This document shows positions 44,316-51,951 of a DNA stretch of 64,000 bases, one piece after another. The stretch is from a virus. Where the stretch lies: IMG/VR virus record IMGVR_UViG_3300020198_001494, positions 31,202-95,201 of that record, one strand, 5' to 3'. Below the pieces are notes generated by a model that saw only the letters and a program-made list of their open reading frames with translations, was not told the DNA's origin and ran no database searches. Each line of letters opens with the position of its first letter. Position 1 is the first letter of the stretch. The position numbers and the translations under genes are program-made.

Positions 44316-45017
44316 CTATACATTATCTACGTCATTTTTAGACATTAAACACTCTCCGTGAAGATCTATTTCGCTTACTGGCAACCAAAAATCTGAAAGA
44401 TCCATATTTCTTGTGATATTTGGGTGATCTCTTATCAAATCAAAACATTTGAAATACGACCTATACAATAGATCTCTTTCCCCAAATATCTTTAATATGT
44501 CTAGAGCACGTAAAAGTCTGTACCTTACTTGACCTTGAGAAAAACCCATATGTCTAGCCACTGCTGACTGTGACGAAGTTTCATACATCAATAAAAGAAT
44601 TTCAGTGTATAAAGGCTCTGGCATTACTTTATCTAAATCATCTACTAATTTTATTCTATAAAATCTTGGAATGTATAATAAAAACTTTATCCTATCTATT
44701 GCTGTTTTACATCTATAACTAACTGCACCTTGCGTTATATTAAATATCTTAGCTATATCATTTTGATCCCTGTTTAAATTAAAATATAAATTTAAATAAT
44801 CCCTTTCTACTGGATCCAAATATTTCATTAACATATTAACTTTTTCCATCTGATCTGCAAAAAGCTTTCTATATTCTTCCTCTAATAAAGATGCCTCTAA
44901 ATCACACGCTTCCTGCTCTTCCTCTGTTTCCTCATCATAAATAAGAGCTTGGTCAGATCCAAACCTTGACTCAAGCTCATATGGCTCCATAGAAAAAACA
45001 AACCAGTTTGATGCCAT
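44316..45017 (-). CDS. Sigma-factor-like regulator with two region-4-like HTH units
   Basis: The ATG at 45017 follows GGGGTG by 6 bases and gives 233 residues. Two helix-turn-helix units are visible: LDPVERDYLNLYFNLNRDQN then DIAKIFNITQGAVSYRCKTA, and PEPLYTEILLLMYETSSQSA then VARHMGFSQGQVRYRLLRAL. Both have the region-4 pattern of sigma factors (hydrophobic helix, DIAK..NITQGAV..R recognition helix). The N-terminus is acidic. No region 2 is seen, so it may be a reduced sigma or an activator that recognises -35-like DNA. It follows a strong terminator and starts its own unit before the packaging genes. Confidence 0.65.
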   Translation of the reverse strand: MASNWFVFSMEPYELESRFGSDQALIYDEETEEEQEACDLEASLLEEEYRKLFADQMEKVNMLMKYLDPVERDYLNLYFNLNRDQNDIAKIFNITQGAVSYRCKTAIDRIKFLLYIPRFYRIKLVDDLDKVMPEPLYTEILLLMYETSSQSAVARHMGFSQGQVRYRLLRALDILKIFGERDLLYRSYFKCFDLIRDHPNITRNMDLSDFWLPVSEIDLHGECLMSKNDVDNV

Positions 45018-45089
45018 TAAATACACCCCAAATAAGTTATTTTAGGAAACTTTAAAATTAACATATCAATTTATTATAGAATATTTTAC

Positions 45090-45145
45090 ATATAATATAA
45101 AAAAAAAATAATTAAGCCCAAGATCAATACTTGGGCTTAATTATT
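45090..45145 (-). terminator. Strong rho-independent terminator after the NusG-like gene
   Basis: A 16-bp perfect stem (AATAATTAAGCCCAAG/CTTGGGCTTAATTATT) with a 7-base loop at 45107-45145, followed on the minus strand by nine T residues. It ends the replication/transcription unit whose last gene stops at 45160. The sigma-like gene starts about 70 bases further on. Confidence 0.92.
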
Positions 45146-45159
45146 AAAGCTATAAAATA

Positions 45160-45684
45160 CTATATTTCACTAAGACAAGACTGTGGAACCTCTACTAATA
45201 ATACTCTTGACGATAATTCTATTCTTACTAGGACTTTTGAAGTTTTATCTATAATTTTTACTATTTTACCTGTTAAATTTTCGTACAATCCACTACTTAT
45301 AAAAATATCTTGACCTTCTTTTATATTTGTATTTTTTATTTCACATAATAACTTATCTTTTATGCTATCAATATAAGAGTCACTTACTATTTTTACTCTC
45401 CTACCCTTATCACTATTATAAGTTGTAATAATCCTTTCTATAAAATTTGATGTTTCTAATTGAAATGGATCTGATATTTTCTCACACATTCTTATAAAGA
45501 CATAACCTGGTATAAGTGTTTTATTTATAAGAAAGCCGTCAACCTCCTCTTTATAGGAGGGAAAAAATATATCACAATCCCCTATCTTATCCTTAATTTC
45601 TTTAGCTACTAAGCTATCTGCTTGTTGTTCGCCAGCATATGATAACTGAGCTATAAACCAACCTTTTTTATTACCATCACTCAT
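45160..45684 (-). CDS. NusG-like transcription elongation factor
   Basis: The protein has 174 residues. The N-terminal NGN-type domain is seen in GWFIAQLSYAGEQQADSLVA and the LIPGYVFIRM strand typical of NusG/RfaH. The C-terminal ~50 residues (IKEGQDIFISSGLYENLTGK, then IVKIIDKTSKVLVRIEL) are a KOW domain. NusG proteins bind RNA polymerase and control pausing and antitermination. A phage copy could adapt host polymerase for long phage operons. It overlaps the end of the clamp-loader gene by 8 bases and is followed by a strong terminator. Confidence 0.85.
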   Translation of the reverse strand: MSDGNKKGWFIAQLSYAGEQQADSLVAKEIKDKIGDCDIFFPSYKEEVDGFLINKTLIPGYVFIRMCEKISDPFQLETSNFIERIITTYNSDKGRRVKIVSDSYIDSIKDKLLCEIKNTNIKEGQDIFISSGLYENLTGKIVKIIDKTSKVLVRIELSSRVLLVEVPQSCLSEI

Positions 45685-46936
45685 TTAACACACTCCCACC
45701 TAAAAGGCTTGCGAATTGATCCTTTGTTAACTTTTTATTATTTATATGATCTGAATTATTAGATTTTCTAGCTTTTTCTTCTAAAGAAAGATCGGTTTTA
45801 ATTTGACTAGATGAATCACTGTTAAACTTAATAAAATTATGTAATGGTGATGGTCCACTAGATATTAAATCATATAATGGAGCGGAAACTCTCATTCTAG
45901 ACTCCACTAATAATATATCTGCTATTAAAGCCTCTTGTGATAGATATGGAGGGGGGGATCCAAAAAATTTAGATATTACTAATAAGCTATCTCCAAACTG
46001 ATCATATACTGTTTTCATAAAAACATTACTTATACTACCAACACTACCATTCTTTCCATATAAATAGGAATCCTGTGCTGCTTTAGATATCCCCAAACTA
46101 ATATCTCTACTATTTTTTCTACATAATAAATTATTTAGTATACCAAGTGTTTTATTAATGTCTACAGATAAATACGCTAGTATCTCTAAAAACATTTCCT
46201 TTGTATCAAAATCAAAATAATTTCTAACTAAATTATCATCTATTATACCAAAAATACTTAATTTATCTAAAATCATTATTGCATCTCTAACATGATTTTT
46301 AGATATTATAGCTATTTTATGTATAGCCTCCAAATCATATTTTATATTCTCATTATTACAAATAAATAAAAGCCTATCAATTATGTTATTAACATCAACA
46401 AAATCAACTTGAATATCTAAACACCTACTATATAATGTAGGAAGAACCTTTTCTCTTTCTGTTGTACAAAATATAAATGAAAAGTTACCTCCGCCATCCT
46501 CAATCATCCTTAGTAAGGCCATTTGTCCTGCGGTAGATATCATGTGGTTCTCATCAATTATAAATACATAATTACTTCCACTTATTAAGTTATTTTTAAT
46601 ATCACTAACTATCTTCTTTATATCCTCTATACTACTATTTGTGGCCGCATCGAGTTCATAAAAAGACTGGTGATTCTTATTTAAGAATGATTTACAAGAA
46701 TCGCAAACTAAGCAAGGATTCCCGTCATTTTTAAAATTTTTACATAACATTCCACAAGCTAGTATTCTAGCCAAAGTGGTTTTTCCATTACCACGCATAC
46801 CCTCAAATTGATATGCGGTACTATAAACTCCCCTCTTCAGAATAGTTTTTATCACCCTTACTGCTCTATTTTGACCGACTACACCATCAAGTGTAGTCGG
46901 TCTATACTTAGAAGCAAGAGATTCTGTAGTTAGCAC
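45677..46936 (-). CDS. dnaX: DNA polymerase III gamma/tau-like clamp loader subunit
   Basis: The protein has 419 residues and a GTG start. Walker A: GMRGNGKTT at residues 46-54; a four-Cys zinc group C65, C75, C78, C81; Walker B: VFIIDENH (DENH, not DEAH) at 124-131; and the SRC arginine-finger motif at 170-172. The family's AAA+ fold and zinc module are complete. The long C-terminal part (~250 residues) is not like bacterial tau. This loads a sliding clamp for a bacterial-type replicase, though no polymerase or clamp lies in this window. The start overlaps the gene upstream within a few bases. Confidence 0.88.
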   Translation of the reverse strand: MLTTESLASKYRPTTLDGVVGQNRAVRVIKTILKRGVYSTAYQFEGMRGNGKTTLARILACGMLCKNFKNDGNPCLVCDSCKSFLNKNHQSFYELDAATNSSIEDIKKIVSDIKNNLISGSNYVFIIDENHMISTAGQMALLRMIEDGGGNFSFIFCTTEREKVLPTLYSRCLDIQVDFVDVNNIIDRLLFICNNENIKYDLEAIHKIAIISKNHVRDAIMILDKLSIFGIIDDNLVRNYFDFDTKEMFLEILAYLSVDINKTLGILNNLLCRKNSRDISLGISKAAQDSYLYGKNGSVGSISNVFMKTVYDQFGDSLLVISKFFGSPPPYLSQEALIADILLVESRMRVSAPLYDLISSGPSPLHNFIKFNSDSSSQIKTDLSLEEKARKSNNSDHINNKKLTKDQFASLLGGSVLNE

Positions 46937-46940
46937 TCTA

Positions 46941-47978
46941 CTAATTAACTTTAAAATCTAATTGAAGAAGATCTCCTGCAAATCTTTCATATTTAACTCT
47001 CTGATCTGTAGGCAATTCCTTAGCAGCATTAGTTATATTATTAACTACTTGCCAAAGATTTTCTGATAAAGACGCCCTACCTTCAACCATTTCCATAAAT
47101 TTTGGATTTAATCCCCTTTGAGTTTTAAATTTATTAAATAAACTACGAACATCAGAATTTGTTACTTTTTCTTCAACAGACTTTCTTAAATTACCTAAAC
47201 TAACACTTAAATCATTGTTCATTCTTTCTAATGAATTAGATAGAATTCCAGAAAGATCGGATGTTGCTACACCTTTATAATTACTACTGAAATACGGCTT
47301 ACCGCCATATTTTACAATAAGACCGTTATCGCAAACTGGTCTATAAATCAACGAATCCAATACAAACTTACTAACACCAAGCTCAGATGTTTTAATATGA
47401 AGACCAAGATGACATACCTCACCGTCACCAGGATCAAACTTTTCCTCTAAAGAAACCCTAAAATTTAACACAGAGTCTAGAAAATCAGTTCCCTTAACGA
47501 AAGTAAGCTCCGCTGATTTAAAAGTATCTCTAACTAAGTCAAGTATATCTATGTTATTAACAATAGAAACATCATAATCCACTATAGCCCTAACATAATT
47601 TACGCTATTCTTTTTAAAAACTCGAAATAATTTATGATCTCCGTGTGTACCATTACTTTTTTCTTCAGCTTGTTTAAGAGTCTCTGATAACCAGAAATCC
47701 ATTATATCATCATTTAGATAATTTGGATTCCTTTTTAGGAAATCAAATGGAACTTTAACTATTTTACAAAGCTGTCTAATCGGTGTATCGCCATATAAAA
47801 CGTACTGATCGTTATTAGATCTATCTACAAGAGTGTGTCCTAAATCTTTATCATGTACATATCTAAAGTCCCTTAGATAAAGGTACTTATCTTCTGTTAC
47901 CTCTTTAGTTTTACTAAACTTTTTTATAAGTGCCTCAAAATCAAGGCTCTCACTTACGTTATCAGCTACACTAACCAT
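46941..47978 (-). CDS. DUF932-like phage/plasmid protein
   Basis: From the ATG at 47978, with GGAGG 6 bases upstream, the protein has 345 residues; an in-frame TTG at 47993 lies inside the ribosome site. The pattern RYVHDKDLGHTLVDRSNNDQ, then PFDFLKRNP, SVNYVRAIVDYDVSIVNN, LGLHIKTSELGVSKFVLDSL and NGLIVKYGG fits the DUF932/YfjQ-like family found in phages and plasmids, whose function is unclear. A TATAATTA element lies about 30 bases upstream at 48008-48015, so it starts a unit with the clamp loader and NusG genes. Confidence 0.7.
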   Translation of the reverse strand: MVSVADNVSESLDFEALIKKFSKTKEVTEDKYLYLRDFRYVHDKDLGHTLVDRSNNDQYVLYGDTPIRQLCKIVKVPFDFLKRNPNYLNDDIMDFWLSETLKQAEEKSNGTHGDHKLFRVFKKNSVNYVRAIVDYDVSIVNNIDILDLVRDTFKSAELTFVKGTDFLDSVLNFRVSLEEKFDPGDGEVCHLGLHIKTSELGVSKFVLDSLIYRPVCDNGLIVKYGGKPYFSSNYKGVATSDLSGILSNSLERMNNDLSVSLGNLRKSVEEKVTNSDVRSLFNKFKTQRGLNPKFMEMVEGRASLSENLWQVVNNITNAAKELPTDQRVKYERFAGDLLQLDFKVN

Positions 47979-48007
47979 ACATTTCCTCCACAAAGGTTTT
48001 CCTCATC

Positions 48008-48015
48008 TAATTATA
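48008..48015 (-). promoter_or_regulatory. TATAATTA promoter-like element upstream of the DUF932-like gene
   Basis: The minus strand reads TTGATCATTTATCAGTGCTATAATTAGATGAGG. The TTGATCAT part also precedes the SSB element at 57500-57507 with the same 12-base spacing to TATAAT. The leader to the ATG at 47978 is about 22-25 bases and contains GGAGG. Confidence 0.6.
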
Positions 48016-48035
48016 GCACTGATAAATGATCAAAT

Positions 48036-48722
48036 TCACTGAAAAATTTTTGACAACGTTTTAGACATTCCTACCGGATCTTTCATAAACCAGTCATTAG
48101 GATCATGATAACCATATTTTATATTTCCTACATTAAAACCTCTTTTTTGTAATTCTTTACCCCATATGGCATTAGCTCTTTCACCATGAACATCATTGTC
48201 AAAAGCTAAAGTTATATGATCTGCAAAAAATGAAATTTTATTTAACTGACCATCAGTAAACGTTCTGGTTAAAACGGCTAAAGAATTTGGAATAAATTTT
48301 TGTATAGAGAGTAAATCAAAGATTCCTTCTACTATAACAACTTTTCCAGATTTATATATATGCTCTTCAGCCTGTTTCCACCCCCATAATATTCCAAAAT
48401 CTACTGCCTTTTCTGGAAAAAAATTAATATAATGCTTATGACTAAATGGCCTTGTTACTATAGAATTAACCTTATCAGATAAGTTATGTATAGGAAATAT
48501 TAATCTATTGGATTCAAATCTACTACTACAAAAAGTTTTATTCCACAGTATAGAATCAATAGAATCACCATCAATTCTTTGAAATCTTTTTATAAACCCT
48601 ATATCAAACTTATCCTGCTCTTCTTCAGTTACTCCACGAGATCTTAAATATATTTCTGCCTCTGTGCCGTATTTTTTCAAAAAATCTTTTACAGATTGAG
48701 TCCACGTTGTCAATTCCAACAT
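48036..48722 (-). CDS. TOPRIM primase fragment (DnaG/T7 gp4-like)
   Basis: The protein has 228 residues. TOPRIM residues: Glu132 in VVIVEGIFDLL and the DxD pair D175/D177 in ITLAFDNDVHGE. The N-terminal part (WTQSVKDFLKKYGTEAEIYL, GVTEEEQDKFDIGFI) is like the region just before TOPRIM in primases. No zinc-binding domain and no helicase domain are present, so other parts may be separate genes or the protein may be recruited by a helicase. The ATG at 48722 begins 3 bases after a TATAATTA and has no ribosome site. The protein makes RNA primers at the fork; this role is from family knowledge. Confidence 0.78.
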   Translation of the reverse strand: MLELTTWTQSVKDFLKKYGTEAEIYLRSRGVTEEEQDKFDIGFIKRFQRIDGDSIDSILWNKTFCSSRFESNRLIFPIHNLSDKVNSIVTRPFSHKHYINFFPEKAVDFGILWGWKQAEEHIYKSGKVVIVEGIFDLLSIQKFIPNSLAVLTRTFTDGQLNKISFFADHITLAFDNDVHGERANAIWGKELQKRGFNVGNIKYGYHDPNDWFMKDPVGMSKTLSKIFQ

Positions 48723-48725
48723 ATC

Positions 48726-48733
48726 TAATTATA
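48726..48733 (-). promoter_or_regulatory. TATAATTA element directly before the primase ATG
   Basis: The minus strand reads CTATAATTAGATATG, where the last ATG is the primase start. If this is a -10 element, transcription would begin at or next to the ATG, giving a leaderless message. No ribosome binding site is present. Confidence 0.5.
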
Positions 48734-48775
48734 GTAAGGATCTGGTGTCTAGATAAAAACACCAGATCCTTACTA
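48732..48775. terminator. 17-bp hairpin between the fibronectin-III and primase genes
   Basis: A perfect 17-bp stem (TAGTAAGGATCTGGTGT/ACACCAGATCCTTACTA) with a 10-base loop. On the minus strand it is followed by ATAATTAGATATG, a weak U tract; on the plus strand it is followed by ATTTTTATTATT. It separates the fibronectin-III gene from the primase gene. Its best T tract points the wrong way for the genes here. Confidence 0.65.
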
Positions 48776-48787
48776 ATTTTTATTATT

Positions 48788-49990
48788 CTAAATCGCTACT
48801 ACCACGTTAGCGGACTTAACAACAGCAGAAACATTATCCTGCCTATCTCTAGCTGTTACTTCCGCATAATAAGTTCCTGCATCAGCAATAGCCTCACCGA
48901 CATAGGGTGATGCTATATCAAGAGCCGTAACAACAACTGTATCTGGTGGTCCTACTTTCTTGATAGAAACAGTGAAGTTTTTAATCTGATCATTATCTGC
49001 TGGGGCTGTCCAGGTAACAGTGGGTACTTTAGTATCTGCATTTACGGCCAAGGCCACATTAGTTGGATTAGCTGGGTTAGTGGTATCAATCAGAACATCT
49101 GCTGCATCACTATCTACAGAATAGATACCTCCAGTAGTAAAAGCTCTAACCTTAAAAGAGTAAGTACCTTGAGTGTTTCTAACAAGGGTTATACTTGGAT
49201 TACCATTTACCGGCATTAGAAGAATTGTATTATAGCTTAATAGGCTATTCGGTGTAGTATTAATTACATAATTTGGGTTATTAACTATACCTGATGGATA
49301 AGAAGCTGCTATCTTTATTGGCCTAAAAACACCATCTGACTCTTTTTCTAGGATTTCCCAGAAAATAACTCTCTCGGAAGCTGCTGGTCTATCCCAAGTT
49401 AATGTTACCAATCTAGTATTACCATCTCTACCAGGAGTTCCAGTAAAGTTAGCGGGCTTAGAGGGTCTACCTGTTCTATAACTAGTTTCTAGAGTTGGAT
49501 CAGAATGTACCTCTGGTACAGGTGTACCGGCTCCGGGTAATAACCCAGAGAGTGGGATATCTCTTAATACTGAATTCTCCTCAGCTACATCTGAATGAAC
49601 CACGGTAGCTGAAGTACCGAAACCTGTAACATTTAGCCTATCTTCCAAAGATTTTATTAATTTAACTAAAGATGATTGCTCTTGTAAATTAACGTGGTAA
49701 TTAACTGCTTTCTCAGCATCGGTAATACCAGCCCTAGGATTAATACTCTTTGTCATATTAGGAAGAGCATTAGCTGGGTCGGAATGATGCCCAACAGTAC
49801 GTGAAGCTGTTGGATCTGCCATAGGGCGTTGATCCATATTTGGAAGAGAATTGGAGGGGTCTGTGTGTCCCCCATCTCTTTTTGTAGCTGGAGTCTGTAA
49901 ACCTGGTTGAGCACCAGTTACTGGCCAAGTATAATAACCTGTACCGGCAAATGGATCTGAATGTTCAGCATCTTGTGGACTTAATGGCAT
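48788..49990 (-). CDS. Fibronectin-III virion-type protein with repeated HSDP motifs
   Basis: The protein has 400 residues. The N-terminal ~190 residues contain five copies of a short motif around His-(Ser/Thr)-Asp-Pro (EHSDPFAG, GHTDPSNSLPNM, GHHSDPANALPNM, VHSDVAEE, VHSDPTLET). The C-terminal ~200 residues are two fibronectin-III-like domains (RLVTLTWDRPAASERVIFWE; VPTVTWTAPADNDQIKNFTV, then TYYAEVTARDRQDNVSAVVK). It looks like a tail or capsid surface protein but lies inside the replication block with a hairpin on each side. The HSDP motifs may be docking sites; that is inference. Confidence 0.65.
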   Translation of the reverse strand: MPLSPQDAEHSDPFAGTGYYTWPVTGAQPGLQTPATKRDGGHTDPSNSLPNMDQRPMADPTASRTVGHHSDPANALPNMTKSINPRAGITDAEKAVNYHVNLQEQSSLVKLIKSLEDRLNVTGFGTSATVVHSDVAEENSVLRDIPLSGLLPGAGTPVPEVHSDPTLETSYRTGRPSKPANFTGTPGRDGNTRLVTLTWDRPAASERVIFWEILEKESDGVFRPIKIAASYPSGIVNNPNYVINTTPNSLLSYNTILLMPVNGNPSITLVRNTQGTYSFKVRAFTTGGIYSVDSDAADVLIDTTNPANPTNVALAVNADTKVPTVTWTAPADNDQIKNFTVSIKKVGPPDTVVVTALDIASPYVGEAIADAGTYYAEVTARDRQDNVSAVVKSANVVVAI

Positions 49991-50012
49991 ATCTCACGCA
50001 TCCTCTTAATTA

Positions 50013-50060
50013 TCTAGTACCAATACATAGGCACTACTCAAAAACAGGTGCCTAACTAGA
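50013..50060. other. Nested inverted repeats upstream of the fibronectin-III gene
   Basis: An inner stem TAGGCAC/GTGCCTA (50028-50034 and 50048-50054) lies within an outer pair TCTAGT/ACTAGA. No T tract follows. On the minus strand a GATAATTA near-match lies just downstream. The structure may shape the leader of the fibronectin-III gene or end the previous transcript. Confidence 0.4.
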
Positions 50061-50084
50061 TATAAATAATAAGAAAATAAAAAA

Positions 50085-50621
50085 TTAAGAAAATAATACC
50101 TTAGAGATATCCTCCACTGACATCTCACTAGAACCATTTTTATTTCCGTTATTTTTACCACTAAGCTGTATATTTTTTGTATCTTTATATGATTTAGATT
50201 TTATAAAAAAGTTTTTAATTTTCTGAATAATTCCTATCTTAATAGTCTCTGGCCCTAAAACCCACTGTAAAATATATAAATCTCTGTACTCATGTTGCAG
50301 CAAATCTGGATCATTTAATACCTTCATATACTCATCGTATATCTGCTGTTTTTCTTTTACTGGGTTAAAATATGGACATTTATAAGAATCAGCTACTGTT
50401 TCACAAATCTTGCCTTCCCACTTTCTCGGATCATTTGAATTATACATACATAGTCCGGTAGTCTCAACTTTAACTTTACCATCAACTACAGTAGTACCAG
50501 ATTGCATGTAATTATGTGTACAGTTCCAAGGTTTAGAACTTAAATGTTTTTGAAAAAGCTTCTCTAAATGTCTACCAACAAGTTGGTCATATTTATGCTT
50601 TATTTCTATTTCACTTTTCAT
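50085..50621 (-). CDS. Hypothetical Cys-containing protein
   Basis: The protein has 178 residues. Conserved-looking cysteines occur as NCTHNYMQSG, GLCMYNS, ICETVADSYKCPYFNP, possibly a zinc or iron-sulfur site. The second half is helical with a hydrophobic run and a hydrophilic linker (KDTNI-like, SGKNNGNKNGSS) and a short acidic end helix. It lies between the C half of Rad50 and the fibronectin-III gene, with a TATAATTA element upstream. Function unknown. Confidence 0.5.
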   Translation of the reverse strand: MKSEIEIKHKYDQLVGRHLEKLFQKHLSSKPWNCTHNYMQSGTTVVDGKVKVETTGLCMYNSNDPRKWEGKICETVADSYKCPYFNPVKEKQQIYDEYMKVLNDPDLLQHEYRDLYILQWVLGPETIKIGIIQKIKNFFIKSKSYKDTKNIQLSGKNNGNKNGSSEMSVEDISKVLFS

Positions 50622-50645
50622 TTAAAAACCCATTACATACACATC

Positions 50646-50653
50646 TAATTATA
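50646..50653 (-). promoter_or_regulatory. TATAATTA promoter-like element upstream of the 178-residue gene
   Basis: The minus strand reads CCTATAATTAGATGTG, 24 bases before the ATG at 50621 and downstream of the Rad50 C-half stop at 50673. Confidence 0.5.
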
Positions 50654-50672
50654 GGAATTAATTACCACTATA

Positions 50673-51320
50673 TTAATCGTTAATTTTCATAATTAACCTA
50701 TCATTTTTTTCATCTTTATTACACTTATATCTTTTATTAGCACCTAAAGCAAATTGCTCTTGGTGTGTGACTAAAAGAATATCTAACCCCAATTGCTCAG
50801 TTATAACTCTAATAAAGTCTGCTGTTTTTTGTTGAAACTCCTCTGATACACCAGATAAAGACTCATCCAATACAACAAATCTATACAATCCTAAATTAAC
50901 TGTTAAAATTAATCTCATGATTATGCTAACAACACAGGCCATTCCGCCACCAAAATTACCATCAATAGTGGCCTTAACCCCATCTACTTCCAACATAAAA
51001 TCATAATTTAACTGGTCCCTTTTAGTAGACCTCTCTATAAAGAACTTTATACCACTATATTTATCACCAAATATAGTATTTAAACCAAAAGTAACTAACT
51101 TTTCTATCTTAGATATATTCTCAACAGACATTTTATCAAGAAGTGTCTTAAGAACCTCAGAAGTTTGCTGTAGTAATACCTGCTCTTTATTTAAATTAAA
51201 AATCTCATCCTCAATAGATTTTTTTCTGTCTAAAATCTGGTCCCTTCTTCCACTTTCTTTTACCAAATCTTTTATTAATTTATCAGACTTATTTCTTAAG
51301 CTAGATAAATCTTTTATCAT
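50673..51320 (-). CDS. C-terminal half of a split Rad50/SbcC ATPase
   Basis: The protein has 215 residues. The N-terminal ~90 form a coiled coil (KLIKDLVKESGRRDQILDRK). The C-terminal part has the ABC ATPase second-half elements: a GGG-containing signature-like segment (DGNFGGGMACVVSIIMRLIL), Walker B with catalytic acid (YRFVVLDESLSGVSEEF) and the switch His (DILLVTHQEQF). There is no Walker A. The matching N-half with Walker A is at 53742-54917, on the other side of the Mre11-like gene. Together they would rebuild the head of a Rad50/gp46-type enzyme in end processing. Confidence 0.8.
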   Translation of the reverse strand: MIKDLSSLRNKSDKLIKDLVKESGRRDQILDRKKSIEDEIFNLNKEQVLLQQTSEVLKTLLDKMSVENISKIEKLVTFGLNTIFGDKYSGIKFFIERSTKRDQLNYDFMLEVDGVKATIDGNFGGGMACVVSIIMRLILTVNLGLYRFVVLDESLSGVSEEFQQKTADFIRVITEQLGLDILLVTHQEQFALGANKRYKCNKDEKNDRLIMKIND

Positions 51321-51607
51321 GTTGTAAGACCGTCTAACCCTTCCTGTATCTCCCTAAGTTTGTTGCCTACTTCTGCTGTCTTTTTTTCAAAATCCTCTAC
51401 TTTCTTTAGTAAATCTTTCTCTTTCTCATCCTTTATTTCTTCTAATTTTTCTGGATCAATTCCTTTTGCTCTTAATTGACTATCAATAGTGTTTAATTGC
51501 TCTTTTTTAGCTTTTAGCTGCTCCTCTTTACGTATTTTATCCTCTATATAAGATGATAAAAGCTTTTTAGCTGCTATTACTCTTTCCTCAATTGTCTGCA
51601 TTTTCAT
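51317..51607 (-). CDS. Coiled-coil protein linked to the Rad50 C half
   Basis: The protein has 96 residues and is almost all coiled coil (VIAAKKLLSSYIEDKIRKEE, DEKEKDLLKKVEDFEKKTAE). It overlaps the next gene by 4 bases (ATGA-type coupling) and could be a part of the long Rad50 coiled coil encoded separately, though it carries no hook or ATPase motif. This relation is inference. Confidence 0.5.
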   Translation of the reverse strand: MKMQTIEERVIAAKKLLSSYIEDKIRKEEQLKAKKEQLNTIDSQLRAKGIDPEKLEEIKDEKEKDLLKKVEDFEKKTAEVGNKLREIQEGLDGLTT

Positions 51608-51951
51608 TTCTCCTTATTTAAAATTTCCCAATTACTACCGCTAGTAACGAACTCTTTTTCACAAGCTGAGCACATTTTCAATATAATATCTAAATTACTA
51701 TTAAATCTCTGTTTAAACTTTTTAGTTGAATCTGAAATATGATCACGCATTTCACAAACATCTTCCCTAAGCTTCCAGTTATAAAATTCACTAGTACTAC
51801 CATATATAGCAAACCTACCTCTAGAATTACAATTACAACAATCTAATGGGGAGAAACTATAGTAAGATGGATGGTTTAAAAACCCACATTTTAAACATCT
51901 ATAAAGAACATCGTTCAAAAATCTAAACTCCCCAATCCCTGACCCAAACAA
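51604..51951 (-). CDS. Zinc-finger-like small protein
   Basis: The protein has 115 residues with three Cys pairs: CLKCGFLNHP, LDCCNCNSRG and CSACEKEF, compatible with one or two zinc sites. The remainder is helical. It overlaps the end of the nuclease gene by 37 bases and the coiled-coil gene by 4 bases, so the three are translated together. Its role in the recombination module is unknown. Confidence 0.5.
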   Translation of the reverse strand: MFGSGIGEFRFLNDVLYRCLKCGFLNHPSYYSFSPLDCCNCNSRGRFAIYGSTSEFYNWKLREDVCEMRDHISDSTKKFKQRFNSNLDIILKMCSACEKEFVTSGSNWEILNKEK

